This document shows, piece by piece, positions 7,846 to 16,263 of a stretch of DNA of 64,000 bases. The number at the start of each line of letters is the position of its first letter. The first letter of the stretch is position 1. Source of the DNA: Leptospira licerasiae serovar Varillal str. VAR 010 (GTDB taxonomy: Bacteria > Spirochaetota > Leptospiria > Leptospirales > Leptospiraceae); the NCBI RefSeq assembly GCF_000244755.1, contig NZ_AHOO02000005.1, positions 1,364,001 through 1,428,000 on the forward strand, in the 5' to 3' direction. The notes under the pieces are model-generated. The model searched no databases. It worked only from the letters and a program-made list of their open reading frames with translations, and was not told the DNA's origin. Made by a program: the position numbers and the translations under genes.

Positions 7846-10338
7846 TCACCGAACTCCGGGTGTGGGCGAGGTAGATGGCATGGGTGCTGCGGAATAATCT
7901 GTAGCAACCGAACCTGCGCTGAATCTTCCGTCTATACCCACATAGTAGAATCTAGGTTTTTGCGGATTATAAGTAAGATCGAACGTATCTAAAAGGTTAT
8001 CCACACCTGCGAATATTTCAAAGGTCCCTAATATTTTTTGGGAGACTCTTATATTCAAATTGGTATGAGGATTCACCATTCTAACGCCGTAAGTCGGCCC
8101 AGTGGTACAGTAAGACAAATTCCTTTCCGTACAGTATTCTTGGATACCACCGGGAATATTTCCGAATAACGCATTGATCGTATTCGTCGCTTGTGTAGTA
8201 AGCTGGGCGCTAAGAGCGGAAAATTCCGTAGGTAACTGAGGGTCGCACCAAAGCGGATTTTTCTGGCAATAATAAGGTTGTTTCCCGAAGATCACCGCGA
8301 ATAGAGAGAAGCTGAATCCGCTAGGTTGATGATCTATTCGTATATTCGCATTCCATCTATGGTAACCTCTTCCTTCGAGGGGAAGGTTAGTCAGTTCGTC
8401 CCTTGTATCTGTATACGTATAACCGCCACCCAACGAAATATTTTGGTGAACTCTCAGCGTTACGGAGGATTCGAATCCTTTTGTAAGGGCCTTTTGATAA
8501 TTAGATGTATTAAAGATCTGTAATCCGGACGCATCTCTTGTAGGATTTGTCCTGAATCCGATCAGGTTATCGATATTATTATAGAAGAAGTTAAAGCTGA
8601 ACCAGAATACTTTATTCGGTTCCCATTCTCCCCCCAAGTTATAACTGCGAGATAGTTCGGGTTTTAGATCCGGATTTCCCGCGACCCTATATCCTACTCC
8701 CGGGTTTATGAAATTATAATATAGATCCTGAAAGCTGGGCGCTCTGTATCCTAACCCGTTGGCGGCTCTAATACGGAATTTATCGGTAACGTCGTATCGG
8801 ACCGCCAATTTTGGAAGTACTTGTCCGCCATAAATGGAGTCATGGTCGGAGCGTATTCCAGGAACGATCTGAATTCTAGGTGCGCTGGAAATTCTCCATT
8901 CGTCCTGTACGTAAAAAGCGTTTCTTTGTCTTTGAGCGTATCCGTTTTGAGTTTGGTAAGTATCAGTTCCCAGGATATCGCTCGCACAAATATATGGAAA
9001 ATTTCTTTTACAATCGGGGGCAATTCTCGCGGAAGAGAATTGATCTATGAGAGTTTCCGCACCGTAGGAGATTACATGTCCGTCTGCGATCTTATGATCT
9101 AAACGAGTTCGCAGTTCGGTAACTGCGTTATCCAGCTTTTCCCTTTTATCCTGAGCGTCGGACTTTCTTTGATCGTATGTATAAGTATCGAAAAAACGGG
9201 CGTAATTGGTGTTTACATTTAAGTTTAACGTTTTGGTAATTTCCCAATCCGCGTTGACCGCACCCATGAAGTCATGAGTCTTGTTGCTTCTATCGTAAAC
9301 TCCTCTTGGAGGAACCGCATCTACTGCATTTTGATTTAGATATCTATAATAGAATTGGAAACCTATTTTCAAAGTTTCGGAAATATCGAAAGTAGTCTTA
9401 TTGGAGACGTTTATATCTTCGAATGCGCTACCCGAAGTGGATTCTAAAGGCCCTTCATAAGGAAGTTTTTTACGGTAAATATATAGTTTTGTCCATAAAG
9501 GAGTGTCCGTCGGGAAAGGAGAATAACTAGGAGAAAGACTTTCTATTCTTCCATTTTTAGGTCCTAAGGTCGCATCCGGAGTTAAGTCGTAACCGTCTCC
9601 CCTATGCCAACCTGCGGTAAAGTTGGTGGAAACGATCCCTTTGCGAACTCCTACCGACGCATAGTTACGGAACTCCGTCCCGGTTCCGTAGTATACAGGA
9701 TTTCCTCCTCCCATAAAGGTCCTGAAGTTCGCGGAGTAAGGATCTTTTTGTTCCTTAGTGATGATATTAATTACACCGGCTATCGCATCCGAGCCATAAA
9801 GAGCGGATGACGCGCCTTTTACGATCTCGATCCTCTCTATATCTTCCGCTTTAAATCTGGTTAAATCGATGGAACCGCTGAAACGCCCGGTGGTCCTTTG
9901 TCCGTCCACTAAGATCAGAACGTTTTGTCCTGCAAGACCTTGCAAACGTACAGTGGATCCTCTTTCTCCCGCTTGAGCGGGACGTACTTCGATACCCGGT
10001 ACGTTACCAAGAGTTTGAGATATATCTCTCGCTCCCATCGCATCTATATCTTTTCTGGTGATCACCTCGGTGGTGATCGTGGAATCTTTTAAAAAACCTT
10101 TTCTACGAGTACCGGTTACGGTGATAATGGAGCCTCTGTCATAATTCCCATTATTAATATCTTTTCCGGCTTCCGGAGTTATTTTCGGTTTATCAGAATC
10201 TTCTTTTTTTTCTTCCGTCTTTTTTTCGGGAAGGACTTCTCCTTGAGAGAAGATGGGGAACCCTAGAAGGCATAAACCTGAGAATAAGATCAGATAAAGC
10301 GTTCTGGGAAGGGAAGAAGGTTTTACTTTCCCCATCAA
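7846..10338 (-). CDS. TonB-dependent haem receptor
   Basis: The 830-residue protein has a signal peptide, a TonB-box-like segment near SIITVTGTRRKG, a plug domain (TTEVITRKDIDAMGARDISQ to VINIITK) and a 22-strand-type barrel ending in an aromatic-rich segment. At about residues 531-558 it has YRAP and NPDL boxes, the paired motif of bacterial haem receptors. The histidine that usually lies between the boxes is absent; three tyrosines are there instead. The neighbours (HmuY-like lipoprotein, HmuTUV, HmuS) support haem as substrate. It overlaps the upstream lipoprotein gene by four bases. Confidence 0.9.
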   Translation of the reverse strand: MMGKVKPSSLPRTLYLILFSGLCLLGFPIFSQGEVLPEKKTEEKKEDSDKPKITPEAGKDINNGNYDRGSIITVTGTRRKGFLKDSTITTEVITRKDIDAMGARDISQTLGNVPGIEVRPAQAGERGSTVRLQGLAGQNVLILVDGQRTTGRFSGSIDLTRFKAEDIERIEIVKGASSALYGSDAIAGVINIITKEQKDPYSANFRTFMGGGNPVYYGTGTEFRNYASVGVRKGIVSTNFTAGWHRGDGYDLTPDATLGPKNGRIESLSPSYSPFPTDTPLWTKLYIYRKKLPYEGPLESTSGSAFEDINVSNKTTFDISETLKIGFQFYYRYLNQNAVDAVPPRGVYDRSNKTHDFMGAVNADWEITKTLNLNVNTNYARFFDTYTYDQRKSDAQDKREKLDNAVTELRTRLDHKIADGHVISYGAETLIDQFSSARIAPDCKRNFPYICASDILGTDTYQTQNGYAQRQRNAFYVQDEWRISSAPRIQIVPGIRSDHDSIYGGQVLPKLAVRYDVTDKFRIRAANGLGYRAPSFQDLYYNFINPGVGYRVAGNPDLKPELSRSYNLGGEWEPNKVFWFSFNFFYNNIDNLIGFRTNPTRDASGLQIFNTSNYQKALTKGFESSVTLRVHQNISLGGGYTYTDTRDELTNLPLEGRGYHRWNANIRIDHQPSGFSFSLFAVIFGKQPYYCQKNPLWCDPQLPTEFSALSAQLTTQATNTINALFGNIPGGIQEYCTERNLSYCTTGPTYGVRMVNPHTNLNIRVSQKILGTFEIFAGVDNLLDTFDLTYNPQKPRFYYVGIDGRFSAGSVATDYSAAPMPSTSPTPGVR

Positions 10339-10964
10339 AGTTCCTTCCAGATGAATTTAGGAAATCCGCTTGTACTTGCGTTGTCGTAATAATCCGTCAT
10401 TTCCAATCCGAAGGACGAAGTTCCATCCGAACCTTGGATCAAGTATCCTCTTGATTTAGGAGTTAGGATATGGGTGGTTCCGTTATAATCATACCAATCC
10501 CAAAGAGCAGGGCTTGCGTTTTCAGTCGCGGTTCCAAATCCGCCTCCTCCGGTTTGGGACATGAGCTCATCTACTTCCGGAGTACAATCCCCGCCGGTTA
10601 CGCTAGCCAAGTTCGTGTCTCCTGCATTAAAACAAGAACCCGCACTTCCGGAGCCGCTGGTTCCACTATTCGTACCGATTACGAATCTTTTGAATTTTAG
10701 ATCCCATGTACCTGACTTGGTAGTTTCGACTCCGCCTGCTTTGAGATCTAAGTAAACCCAACAGCCGCTCGCAGTTGCATTGACTACCGTGGTAAAAGTC
10801 CCGGAACCGGTTGTGGTTGTATCGCCGGGGGCCCTAATACATCCATTACCTCCGTCTTCCAATGCGGCTAAGATCGCAAGACCATCGTCTCCTCCGGTGC
10901 TAGGCCCGCAAAAAACGGTAAAAGTCGCTATGAGAATAATGAAAATTGAATATAATGTTTTCAT
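10335..10964 (-). CDS. HmuY-like haem-binding lipoprotein
   Basis: The 209-residue lipoprotein has its lipid cysteine at about residue 19 (FTVFC). It carries the HmuY-family core TWDLKFKRFVIGTNSGTSG (residues 86-104) and a C-terminal YLIQGSDGTSSFGLEMTDYY strand pair. In Porphyromonas-type systems HmuY is a surface haemophore that delivers haem to the TonB-dependent receptor HmuR. Here it is directly upstream of, and overlaps, the receptor gene, which fits the same role. Four further cysteines (42, 68, 111, 127) may form two disulphides. The ATG at 10962-10964 is preferred since AAGGGGGA precedes it; an in-frame ATG seven codons upstream contains that site. Confidence 0.75.
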   Translation of the reverse strand: MKTLYSIFIILIATFTVFCGPSTGGDDGLAILAALEDGGNGCIRAPGDTTTTGSGTFTTVVNATASGCWVYLDLKAGGVETTKSGTWDLKFKRFVIGTNSGTSGSGSAGSCFNAGDTNLASVTGGDCTPEVDELMSQTGGGGFGTATENASPALWDWYDYNGTTHILTPKSRGYLIQGSDGTSSFGLEMTDYYDNASTSGFPKFIWKEL

Positions 10965-11033
10965 TATCGAATCCCCCTTCTTCATAAATTAATAATGACA
11001 GTAGGCGACCTAACATCCGGCCGCCTAAAATTC

Positions 11034-11786
11034 CTAAAGCGCAGTAGTACTATAAGTGACTACCTTAGTCGCAGTTACTCCGGAAGCAGAGCTGCCGGTT
11101 TTGTAGTATGTGCTAGTGCTTCCGGTTGAGCCGATACCGGCGCCGCTTGGCCAATCGGCTTTATTGATGATCGCGTTGGATTCCGTAAGGGTACATCTCT
11201 TCTTACAGTTTGCACCTTTGTATCCGCTTCCCCAAACGGTAAGTTTAGGAGTGGTATCCGCACTGATATCGAAGCAAACGTCGCTTGCAGTAGTGGTGAA
11301 GGAAGAGAACAAACTAGTTCCAGTTCCTCCAAGTGCTGCAGTTGCAGTTCCATCATCTGTTCCGTAAGCTGTGGTTGCGGAATAACCTGAGTAAACCATA
11401 GGTCCGCCTTGGTAGATGTTAACTACGAGTCTTCCGTCGCCTGCAGTGGTAGTAGGTGTGGAAGAAGTTCCAGCCAAACCATCCGTGTATCCGGTCGCCA
11501 AGTAAATGGTGCCGTGTCCGCTTAGAGCTTGTAGAAGAACTCCTTCTAATCTGATATGTCTTGCCGCACCTGCAGTTGGGATGGAGATCAGTTGGAAAGT
11601 GTTGATCCCGGCAGTGATTGCGGTTTCTGCGATCTCATCATCAGTCACTGCGGCATCTACGCAGGCACCGTTTAAGGCCCCGAGTACTAACGCAGAGTTC
11701 GACTCTTTAGAACCTTGGTCGCAATTCATTAAGAAGGATATTCCTAGAATCATCGTCAATAGCGTCTTGGTTGTGTTCCGTTTCAT
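11034..11786 (-). CDS. Lipoprotein of unknown function, first gene of haem operon
   Basis: The 250-residue lipoprotein has a lipobox ending at Cys22 (FLMNC). The mature part is rich in Thr, Ser, Gly and Ala and looks like a beta-rich secreted protein. It has four more cysteines, at about residue 42, in DVCFDIS, and in the pair NCKKRC. I recognise no family. A ribosome binding site AGGAGAA lies upstream. It is the promoter-proximal gene of the seven-gene haem locus and is separated from the HmuY-like gene by about 70 bases, so a surface role in haem capture is a reasonable inference but is not shown by any motif. Confidence 0.7.
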   Translation of the reverse strand: MKRNTTKTLLTMILGISFLMNCDQGSKESNSALVLGALNGACVDAAVTDDEIAETAITAGINTFQLISIPTAGAARHIRLEGVLLQALSGHGTIYLATGYTDGLAGTSSTPTTTAGDGRLVVNIYQGGPMVYSGYSATTAYGTDDGTATAALGGTGTSLFSSFTTTASDVCFDISADTTPKLTVWGSGYKGANCKKRCTLTESNAIINKADWPSGAGIGSTGSTSTYYKTGSSASGVTATKVVTYSTTAL

Positions 11787-11798
11787 GTTTTCTCCTGT

Positions 11799-11814
11799 TG
11801 AGACTCAGTTCTCA
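11799..11814. promoter_or_regulatory. Inverted repeat near haem operon ribosome binding site
   Basis: TGAGA and TCTCA arms are separated by CTCAGT. The element lies immediately upstream of the AGGAGAA site of the first haem-operon gene. It resembles the two other TGAG/CTCA repeats in the same leader and may be a third copy of one operator. Confidence 0.35.
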
Positions 11815-11851
11815 TTAGTAGGAGTCATGTTTCTATATATAGATATTGAAA

Positions 11852-11866
11852 TGAGTCTAAAACTCA
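11852..11866. promoter_or_regulatory. Inverted repeat overlapping predicted -10 of haem operon
   Basis: TGAGT-CTAAA-ACTCA forms a perfect 5-bp inverted repeat. On the minus strand it overlaps the position expected for the -10 element of the TTGACA promoter at 11888-11893, a typical repressor position. Confidence 0.4.
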
Positions 11867-11893
11867 AAATCAAAATCTCTCGGAATCTGTCAA
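11865..11893 (-). promoter_or_regulatory. Candidate promoter of haem operon
   Basis: On the minus strand there is a perfect -35 hexamer TTGACA (11888-11893). A weak -10 (ATTTTG or GATTTT) follows at 16-17 bases. The flanking inverted repeats make this the most likely start region of the haem operon transcript. The weak -10 keeps confidence modest. Confidence 0.4.
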
Positions 11894-11900
11894 TCAAGAA

Positions 11901-11915
11901 TGAGAACAATTCTCA
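11901..11915. promoter_or_regulatory. Candidate Fur/PerR-type operator
   Basis: TGAGAA-CAA-TTCTCA is a perfect 6-bp inverted repeat with a 3-base centre. It lies just upstream of the candidate -35 of the haem operon. Its form is close to 7-1-7 or 6-N-6 Fur-family boxes. Which regulator binds is not known from sequence. Confidence 0.5.
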
Positions 11916-11924
11916 GAAGCGATA

Positions 11925-12105
11925 AGAAAAAGTCCACTAAAGAATTCCTGAAAAGTCGGGCATTTTGGCTGTCCGGAGGAGCGATATTTGTCCGCCGAAA
12001 TTCTATATCTTCAGAAGGATTTTGGATTTAGAGAGATTCCATTTTAACACAGAAAGTATATTTCATTTTTCTAATCCTTAAAGAAGAAGGTTTTGGGAAA
12101 AGTAA
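11925..12105. other. Intergenic region without recognisable gene
   Basis: This stretch between the divergent haem operon and the host-attachment-like gene is AT-rich. I see no coding pattern, no long hairpin and no RNA gene in it. Confidence 0.5.
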
Positions 12106-12134
12106 TTGATAGGTCTTCTTCCTTGGGTTAAAAC
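12106..12134 (+). promoter_or_regulatory. Candidate sigma-70 promoter
   Basis: TTGATA (12106-12111) and TAAAAC (12129-12134) are spaced by 17 bases, about 60 bases before the downstream ATG. Each hexamer has one or two mismatches to consensus. Confidence 0.35.
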
Positions 12135-12194
12135 TATCTTCGCCAAATCCGTATCTTTAGGCTACGGCAAGTTTCATGAATAGGAGGGTAAAGT

Positions 12195-12623
12195 ATGAAG
12201 AAAAAATGGGTGGTGGTTGCAAACCGAAGCGAGGCAAAAATTTTCGAATACCAAGGACCGACTAACGGTTTGAAGCTGGTGCAAACAATGGAGAATCCCG
12301 AAGGCCGACTCCGAAACTCGGATTTAGTTACCGGAGCCGGTCAGGCTTCAAGATCTGATTTTGACTTCTTTCACGAACCGAAAAAAAGGGTAGCTGCGGC
12401 GTTTGCCGGCAAACTTAGCGATTTTATGAACTTGGAAAGAAAGAAGGACTCCTTCTCCAATTTTATTTTGGTTTCCGAACCTGGCTTTATGGGAATGATC
12501 CTAGGCAAACTGGATGAGAAATCTAGAGAAAGGATCTATCATAAGATGCCTAAAGACATCGTGCATGAAAGAGAGTCCAATCTAATGAACCATCTCAAGA
12601 GTGTGCTTGTAAGCGAAGCTTGA
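12195..12623 (+). CDS. Host-attachment protein family (eRF1-like fold)
   Basis: The 142-residue protein begins KKWVVVANRSEAKIFEY, the typical opening of the family named for attachment to host cells (PF10116). It has the family's central SDFDFFHEPKKRVAAAFA and FILVSEPGFMGMILGKL segments. The domain is related to archaeal/eukaryotic release-factor-like domains and its biochemical role is unclear; the family name comes from plant-associated bacteria. The start is set by AGGAGGG ten bases upstream. A clean terminator follows, so it appears to be a single-gene transcript. Confidence 0.8.
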   Translation: MKKKWVVVANRSEAKIFEYQGPTNGLKLVQTMENPEGRLRNSDLVTGAGQASRSDFDFFHEPKKRVAAAFAGKLSDFMNLERKKDSFSNFILVSEPGFMGMILGKLDEKSRERIYHKMPKDIVHERESNLMNHLKSVLVSEA

Positions 12624-12639
12624 GATCCCTTCGAGTTAA

Positions 12640-12663
12640 GGCCGCCTCATGGCGGCTTTTTTA
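12640..12663 (+). terminator. Intrinsic terminator
   Basis: GCCGCC-TCAT-GGCGGC is followed by seven T-rich bases, directly after the host-attachment-like gene. Confidence 0.85.
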
Positions 12664-12716
12664 TTGACGCAGCCGAATCCTAGAGGATTCTACCTCAGTA
12701 AAAATTGGAGAGAGTC

Positions 12717-14264
12717 ATGGCTGCCACAAAAGAAAAATATATTCTTTCTATCGATAGTGGAGGAAGCGGGATCCGAGCTATCTTATTCGATAAGAAAGGC
12801 AGAATTGTCTCTCGCCAATACGAAAAGACTCCCCCTATCGTAAGTGAGCCCGGAGCCTTGGAGCATGATCCGGAAAAACTTTGGCAAGCACTTGTCTCTA
12901 TCCTCAAAAAAACCTTTAAGAACAAAAAGTTCCAAGCGGTGAATGTGGATGCACTTGGTATCTGTAACCAGAGAGGATCATTTCTTCTTTGGGATAAATC
13001 TACAGGCAAACCTTTAACTAAGCTGATCAGCTGGGCGGATGTAAGAGCCGGCAAAACTTCTGAAGAAATGAATTCAAATAAGATCTGGAAAGTGATCCAA
13101 TTCGTTTCTAGGATTTTAGGAGCGATTACAGGCAATCCAATGTTGATCGCAACATATATGCTCAAGTTCACAACGGATCATGCTTCGGTTCGTTTGAAAT
13201 GGGCGTTCGACAAAAATCCGGAACTTAGAAAGAGAGCAAAGAACGGCGAGATACTTTTCGGCACATTAGATACTTGGTTTGTATATAAACTTACAAAAGG
13301 AAAAGAACATATCAGCGATCCTTCTAACGCTACCGTGACCGGAATGTTTAATCCTTTCCAATTGCAATGGAATGCTCCTCTTTGTGGGATCTTCGGGATC
13401 CCTATGAGAATTTTTCCGCATGTAAAAGATACTGCTGCTGATTTCGGAACTACAGATCCTTCTTTATTCGGAGTCGGGATCCCAATCAGAGCCGTTGTGG
13501 GAGATCAGATGGCGGCTTTATTTGGACATGCATGTTTCGAAAAAGGCGGGGTCAAAATTTCTCAAGGCTCAGGTGCATTCGTAGATATGAATATGGGAGA
13601 TAAACCTAAAATTTCTAAAAGAGGTTTGTTCCCACTCGTTGCTTGGAGACTGAACGGAAAAGCAACTTATATGTTAGAAGGTTATACTGGAACCGTAGGA
13701 ACTCTGATCGACTGGCTTGGAAAAGGTATCGGTCTTTCCGATACTCCGAAAGTTTTGAACGAACTTGCTTCTCAAACAAACGATACAGAGGGGGTTGTAT
13801 TCGTTCCGACCGCTTCCGGGATGAGATATCCCCATTTTAATCCGAATGCAAAGGCTTCCGTATTCGGATTATCTCTTGCAACTCATAGAAGACATGTAGC
13901 AAGAGCGGTGCTGGAAGGGATTGCATTATCTTTATTTGATATACTGGAAGGAATCAAGAAGGACACCAATGTTTTGGTAAAGTCCATCATGGTAGACGGA
14001 GGAGTTTCTCAATCGGATATACTACTACAATGTCTTGCGGATTTTTGCAATGTGGAAGTAAAACGTGCACCTGAGCCTGATATGACAGCTACCGGCGCCG
14101 CTTATCTTGCAGGACTCGGTTCTGGTTATTGGAAAAGTTTAGAGGAGTTGAGTAAATTGGAAAGAGGTTATAAAATTTTCAAACCTAAGATGGATCCAAA
14201 ATTCAGAGAATTAAAATTGGAACGCTGGCATAGAGCGGTTCAGTCTACACTGAAGATAGACTGA
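12717..14264 (+). CDS. FGGY-family carbohydrate kinase (glycerol-kinase-like)
   Basis: The 515-residue protein has the two-domain FGGY kinase fold. The N-terminal ATPase motif is [18 protein letters not shown], the catalytic-aspartate region is [12 protein letters not shown], and the C-terminal motifs are [17 protein letters not shown] and [13 protein letters not shown]. The length and the NQR...WD segment are glycerol-kinase-like. The glutamate of the NQRE substrate motif is replaced by glycine ([12 protein letters not shown]), and the SWADVRAG segment also departs from the IVWQ pattern, so glycerol may not be the substrate. The ATG at 12717 follows GGAGAG; an upstream TTG at 12705 is less likely. 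Confidence 0.85.
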   Translation: MAATKEKYILSIDSGGSGIRAILFDKKGRIVSRQYEKTPPIVSEPGALEHDPEKLWQALVSILKKTFKNKKFQAVNVDALGICNQRGSFLLWDKSTGKPLTKLISWADVRAGKTSEEMNSNKIWKVIQFVSRILGAITGNPMLIATYMLKFTTDHASVRLKWAFDKNPELRKRAKNGEILFGTLDTWFVYKLTKGKEHISDPSNATVTGMFNPFQLQWNAPLCGIFGIPMRIFPHVKDTAADFGTTDPSLFGVGIPIRAVVGDQMAALFGHACFEKGGVKISQGSGAFVDMNMGDKPKISKRGLFPLVAWRLNGKATYMLEGYTGTVGTLIDWLGKGIGLSDTPKVLNELASQTNDTEGVVFVPTASGMRYPHFNPNAKASVFGLSLATHRRHVARAVLEGIALSLFDILEGIKKDTNVLVKSIMVDGGVSQSDILLQCLADFCNVEVKRAPEPDMTATGAAYLAGLGSGYWKSLEELSKLERGYKIFKPKMDPKFRELKLERWHRAVQSTLKID

Positions 14265-14265
14265 A

Positions 14266-14700
14266 CTATTCTTGGATACGAATGGAGCTGACCACAGTGG
14301 TTAATTGTTCCGCCAAATCCTCGGTAGGCTCCTCGTCCCCATTATAAGTGATTAAGATCATTCTTTTTTTAGCGGAGACCAGATAGACCATCCAATGTCT
14401 TCCATCTTCCTTTAAGAATTCGCAAGCGATGATCTTGGAACCTTCGTTGTTTTCGAAAAAGGCAGCCATTTCTCTTACATATTCTATTTTATGGGTCGCG
14501 AGATATCTTTCTAATTCTTGTTCCGGTTCGAAGCTGCCTTCTTTATTCTCGAAAGCATAAACTTGCATAGCGCCTGCGCCATTCTCCTCGAAAAAGGCCG
14601 GAATACCTTCGATCACAATATTTTGCCAATGGCCTGGGATCACCATGCTGTACCAGCCGGAGGGGGAGCGATAAAGTCTGTAGTCTAACTTTTTATCCAT
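14266..14700 (-). CDS. Conserved hypothetical protein (PsbP/DUF-like)
   Basis: The 144-residue soluble protein has no signal peptide. The pattern RSPSGWYSMVIPGHW near the start and TTVVSSIRI at the end resembles small PsbP-like stress or surface-associated domains, but I cannot name the family with confidence. It converges on the kinase gene with one base between stop codons. No clear ribosome binding site is visible. Confidence 0.65.
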   Translation of the reverse strand: MDKKLDYRLYRSPSGWYSMVIPGHWQNIVIEGIPAFFEENGAGAMQVYAFENKEGSFEPEQELERYLATHKIEYVREMAAFFENNEGSKIIACEFLKEDGRHWMVYLVSAKKRMILITYNGDEEPTEDLAEQLTTVVSSIRIQE

Positions 14701-14798
14701 TGGAGAAACTATTTCGTCATCTTAATCCGGTTAAAAATCCATGCAAGCATGTTTGGGAATACTTGACATTCGTATTGTCTCAGTGATCCTCTCCTGTT

Positions 14799-16025
14799 GT
14801 GATCGCAATCCTGAAAAATAGAAGAGGCCCCTTTTATCTGATCACTACGTTTTTCGCGATCATATTTTTTGCGGTCTTTGCTTCTTCCCTAGCAATCCTA
14901 TTTTCCTTATTCTTGATAGCAGTACTTCTTTTATATCCAGTTTTATTAGACTGGTTCTCCCGCTTATACGGACAGGAAGATATTGCGGACGAACTCCATT
15001 TTGCAAAGACCAAAGACGGGTGGAATATAGCTTTACATAGGCATATTCCACCGATTCCGAATCCTGAACTCGCTCCAGTCATCGTGGTGCATGGGATCGC
15101 TACGAATAAGTATGTGATCGATTTGGACAAAAGACATTCTCTTCCATATTATCTGAAACTGAGAGGTTACGAAGTATTTGCAGTTTCTTTGAGAGGTGCC
15201 GGGAGTTCCTACCATGAAAGTAGTGGAGGTTACGAGGATTTTACTTTTGATGATTTAGTAAAATATGATGTTCCTGCGATCATTTCCAAAGTGCTTTCTC
15301 TGACGGAGAGTAAACGTGTGAACTGGGTTGGCCATTCTATGGGCGCCATGATCTTCTATTCATACTTAGGGACCGTTTCTAAGTCCGAAAAGGAAAAGAT
15401 CGCAAGCTTTGTTTCTCTGAGCGGGCCGGGGAATTTGAATCATCTTGGCCTAAGCCTTATCGGTTTACTTTCTAGATTTCCTCGTGCCAGAAAAGTTTTG
15501 GATCTGAAGTTCGGTGCTTCTATGCTCGCACCTTTAGCCGGAGAGATCTACACACCAATCGATCAGATACTTTATAATCCTAAAGCGACCCGACCTAGAA
15601 TCGTTAAGAAGGTAATGAAAAACGCGGTCGAAAATATCAGCGAAGGACTGATAGAACAATTCATGTCTTGGATAGAGACGAAGAGGATGAGCTCCCTCAA
15701 CGGATTCTATGATTATATAGATCTGCAAAAAGAAATCACTGTTCCTAGTCTGTTTATTGCAGGTGCAAACGATGCGATCGCAACCCCTGACACTGTCCGA
15801 TTTGTATACGAAAGAGCGGGAGCTAAGATCAAAAAATTTTATGTGATCTCCAAGGAAGAAGGGGCAAGTGACGATTATGGTCATGGCTGCTTGATCCTAG
15901 CCGAGAAGGCGGAAGACGATGTGTTTCCTAAGGTCGATGCCTTCTTGAGAGAACATGGAACTTCGAAAAAGCAGAGCTGGTTTTTGAAGTTAAAACGAAA
16001 ATTCGGGCGTAAAGTTCGGGCCTAA
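14799..16025 (+). CDS. Membrane-anchored alpha/beta hydrolase
   Basis: The 408-residue protein has two N-terminal hydrophobic segments (about residues 12-50) followed by an alpha/beta hydrolase domain. VIVVHGIATNK is the oxyanion-hole region, WVGHSMGAMI the nucleophile elbow with serine, SLFIAGANDAIATP the acid region, and YGHGCLI the histidine region. It is probably an esterase, lipase or acyltransferase-like enzyme facing the membrane. The start is GTG. A TTGACA at 14763-14768 may be its -35, but I see no good -10. A hairpin follows the stop. Confidence 0.8.
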   Translation: MIAILKNRRGPFYLITTFFAIIFFAVFASSLAILFSLFLIAVLLLYPVLLDWFSRLYGQEDIADELHFAKTKDGWNIALHRHIPPIPNPELAPVIVVHGIATNKYVIDLDKRHSLPYYLKLRGYEVFAVSLRGAGSSYHESSGGYEDFTFDDLVKYDVPAIISKVLSLTESKRVNWVGHSMGAMIFYSYLGTVSKSEKEKIASFVSLSGPGNLNHLGLSLIGLLSRFPRARKVLDLKFGASMLAPLAGEIYTPIDQILYNPKATRPRIVKKVMKNAVENISEGLIEQFMSWIETKRMSSLNGFYDYIDLQKEITVPSLFIAGANDAIATPDTVRFVYERAGAKIKKFYVISKEEGASDDYGHGCLILAEKAEDDVFPKVDAFLREHGTSKKQSWFLKLKRKFGRKVRA

Positions 16026-16045
16026 ACACGACATAATTCAGAAAT

Positions 16046-16076
16046 TGCCACCTTAAAAGAGTGGCATTCTTCCTCA
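16046..16076 (+). terminator. Candidate intrinsic terminator
   Basis: The 6-bp stem TGCCAC / GTGGCA has a 9-base loop and a T-rich but imperfect tail, after the alpha/beta hydrolase gene. Confidence 0.5.
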
Positions 16077-16152
16077 TATCTCACCAAATCCTAAGTATGT
16101 CTCAATATAAATATGCTTAGATAATAAACATATTCCAAAATTGTACCCACAA

Positions 16153-16164
16153 ATTATGCATAAT
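16153..16164. promoter_or_regulatory. Palindrome upstream of sigma-54 promoter
   Basis: ATTATGCATAAT is a perfect 12-bp palindrome ending 18 bases before the -24 element. It could bind an activator or a repressor; no partner can be named. Confidence 0.3.
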
Positions 16165-16180
16165 AGTTGAATTTGGAGAA

Positions 16181-16198
16181 TTGGTACGCTAATTGCAT
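16181..16198 (+). promoter_or_regulatory. Sigma-54 (RpoN) promoter
   Basis: TTGGTACGCTAATTGCAT has the GG dinucleotide at 16183-16184 and the GC dinucleotide at 16195-16196, exactly ten bases apart as RpoN requires. The surrounding bases match the YTGGCACG-N4-TTGC consensus with one change. It is about 65 bases upstream of the phosphatase-amtB pair, and ammonium transporters are classical sigma-54 targets. Confidence 0.75.
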
Positions 16199-16263
16199 AA
16201 GATATCGGTAGAGCGAAACGAATCCAAAGAGAAAAAGAATCGGATACGTAGAGGTGCTTGACC

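Noticed and set aside
7788..7907. N-terminal extension of the hmuT frame
   Set aside because: It would put about 40 basic residues before a clear signal peptide, and it overlaps the receptor gene; the ATG at 7787 has a ribosome binding site.
10470..11367. Several long plus-strand open frames opposite the two haem-locus lipoprotein genes
   Set aside because: They are antisense shadows of Ser/Thr/Gly-rich coding sequence, without ribosome binding sites or recognisable domains.
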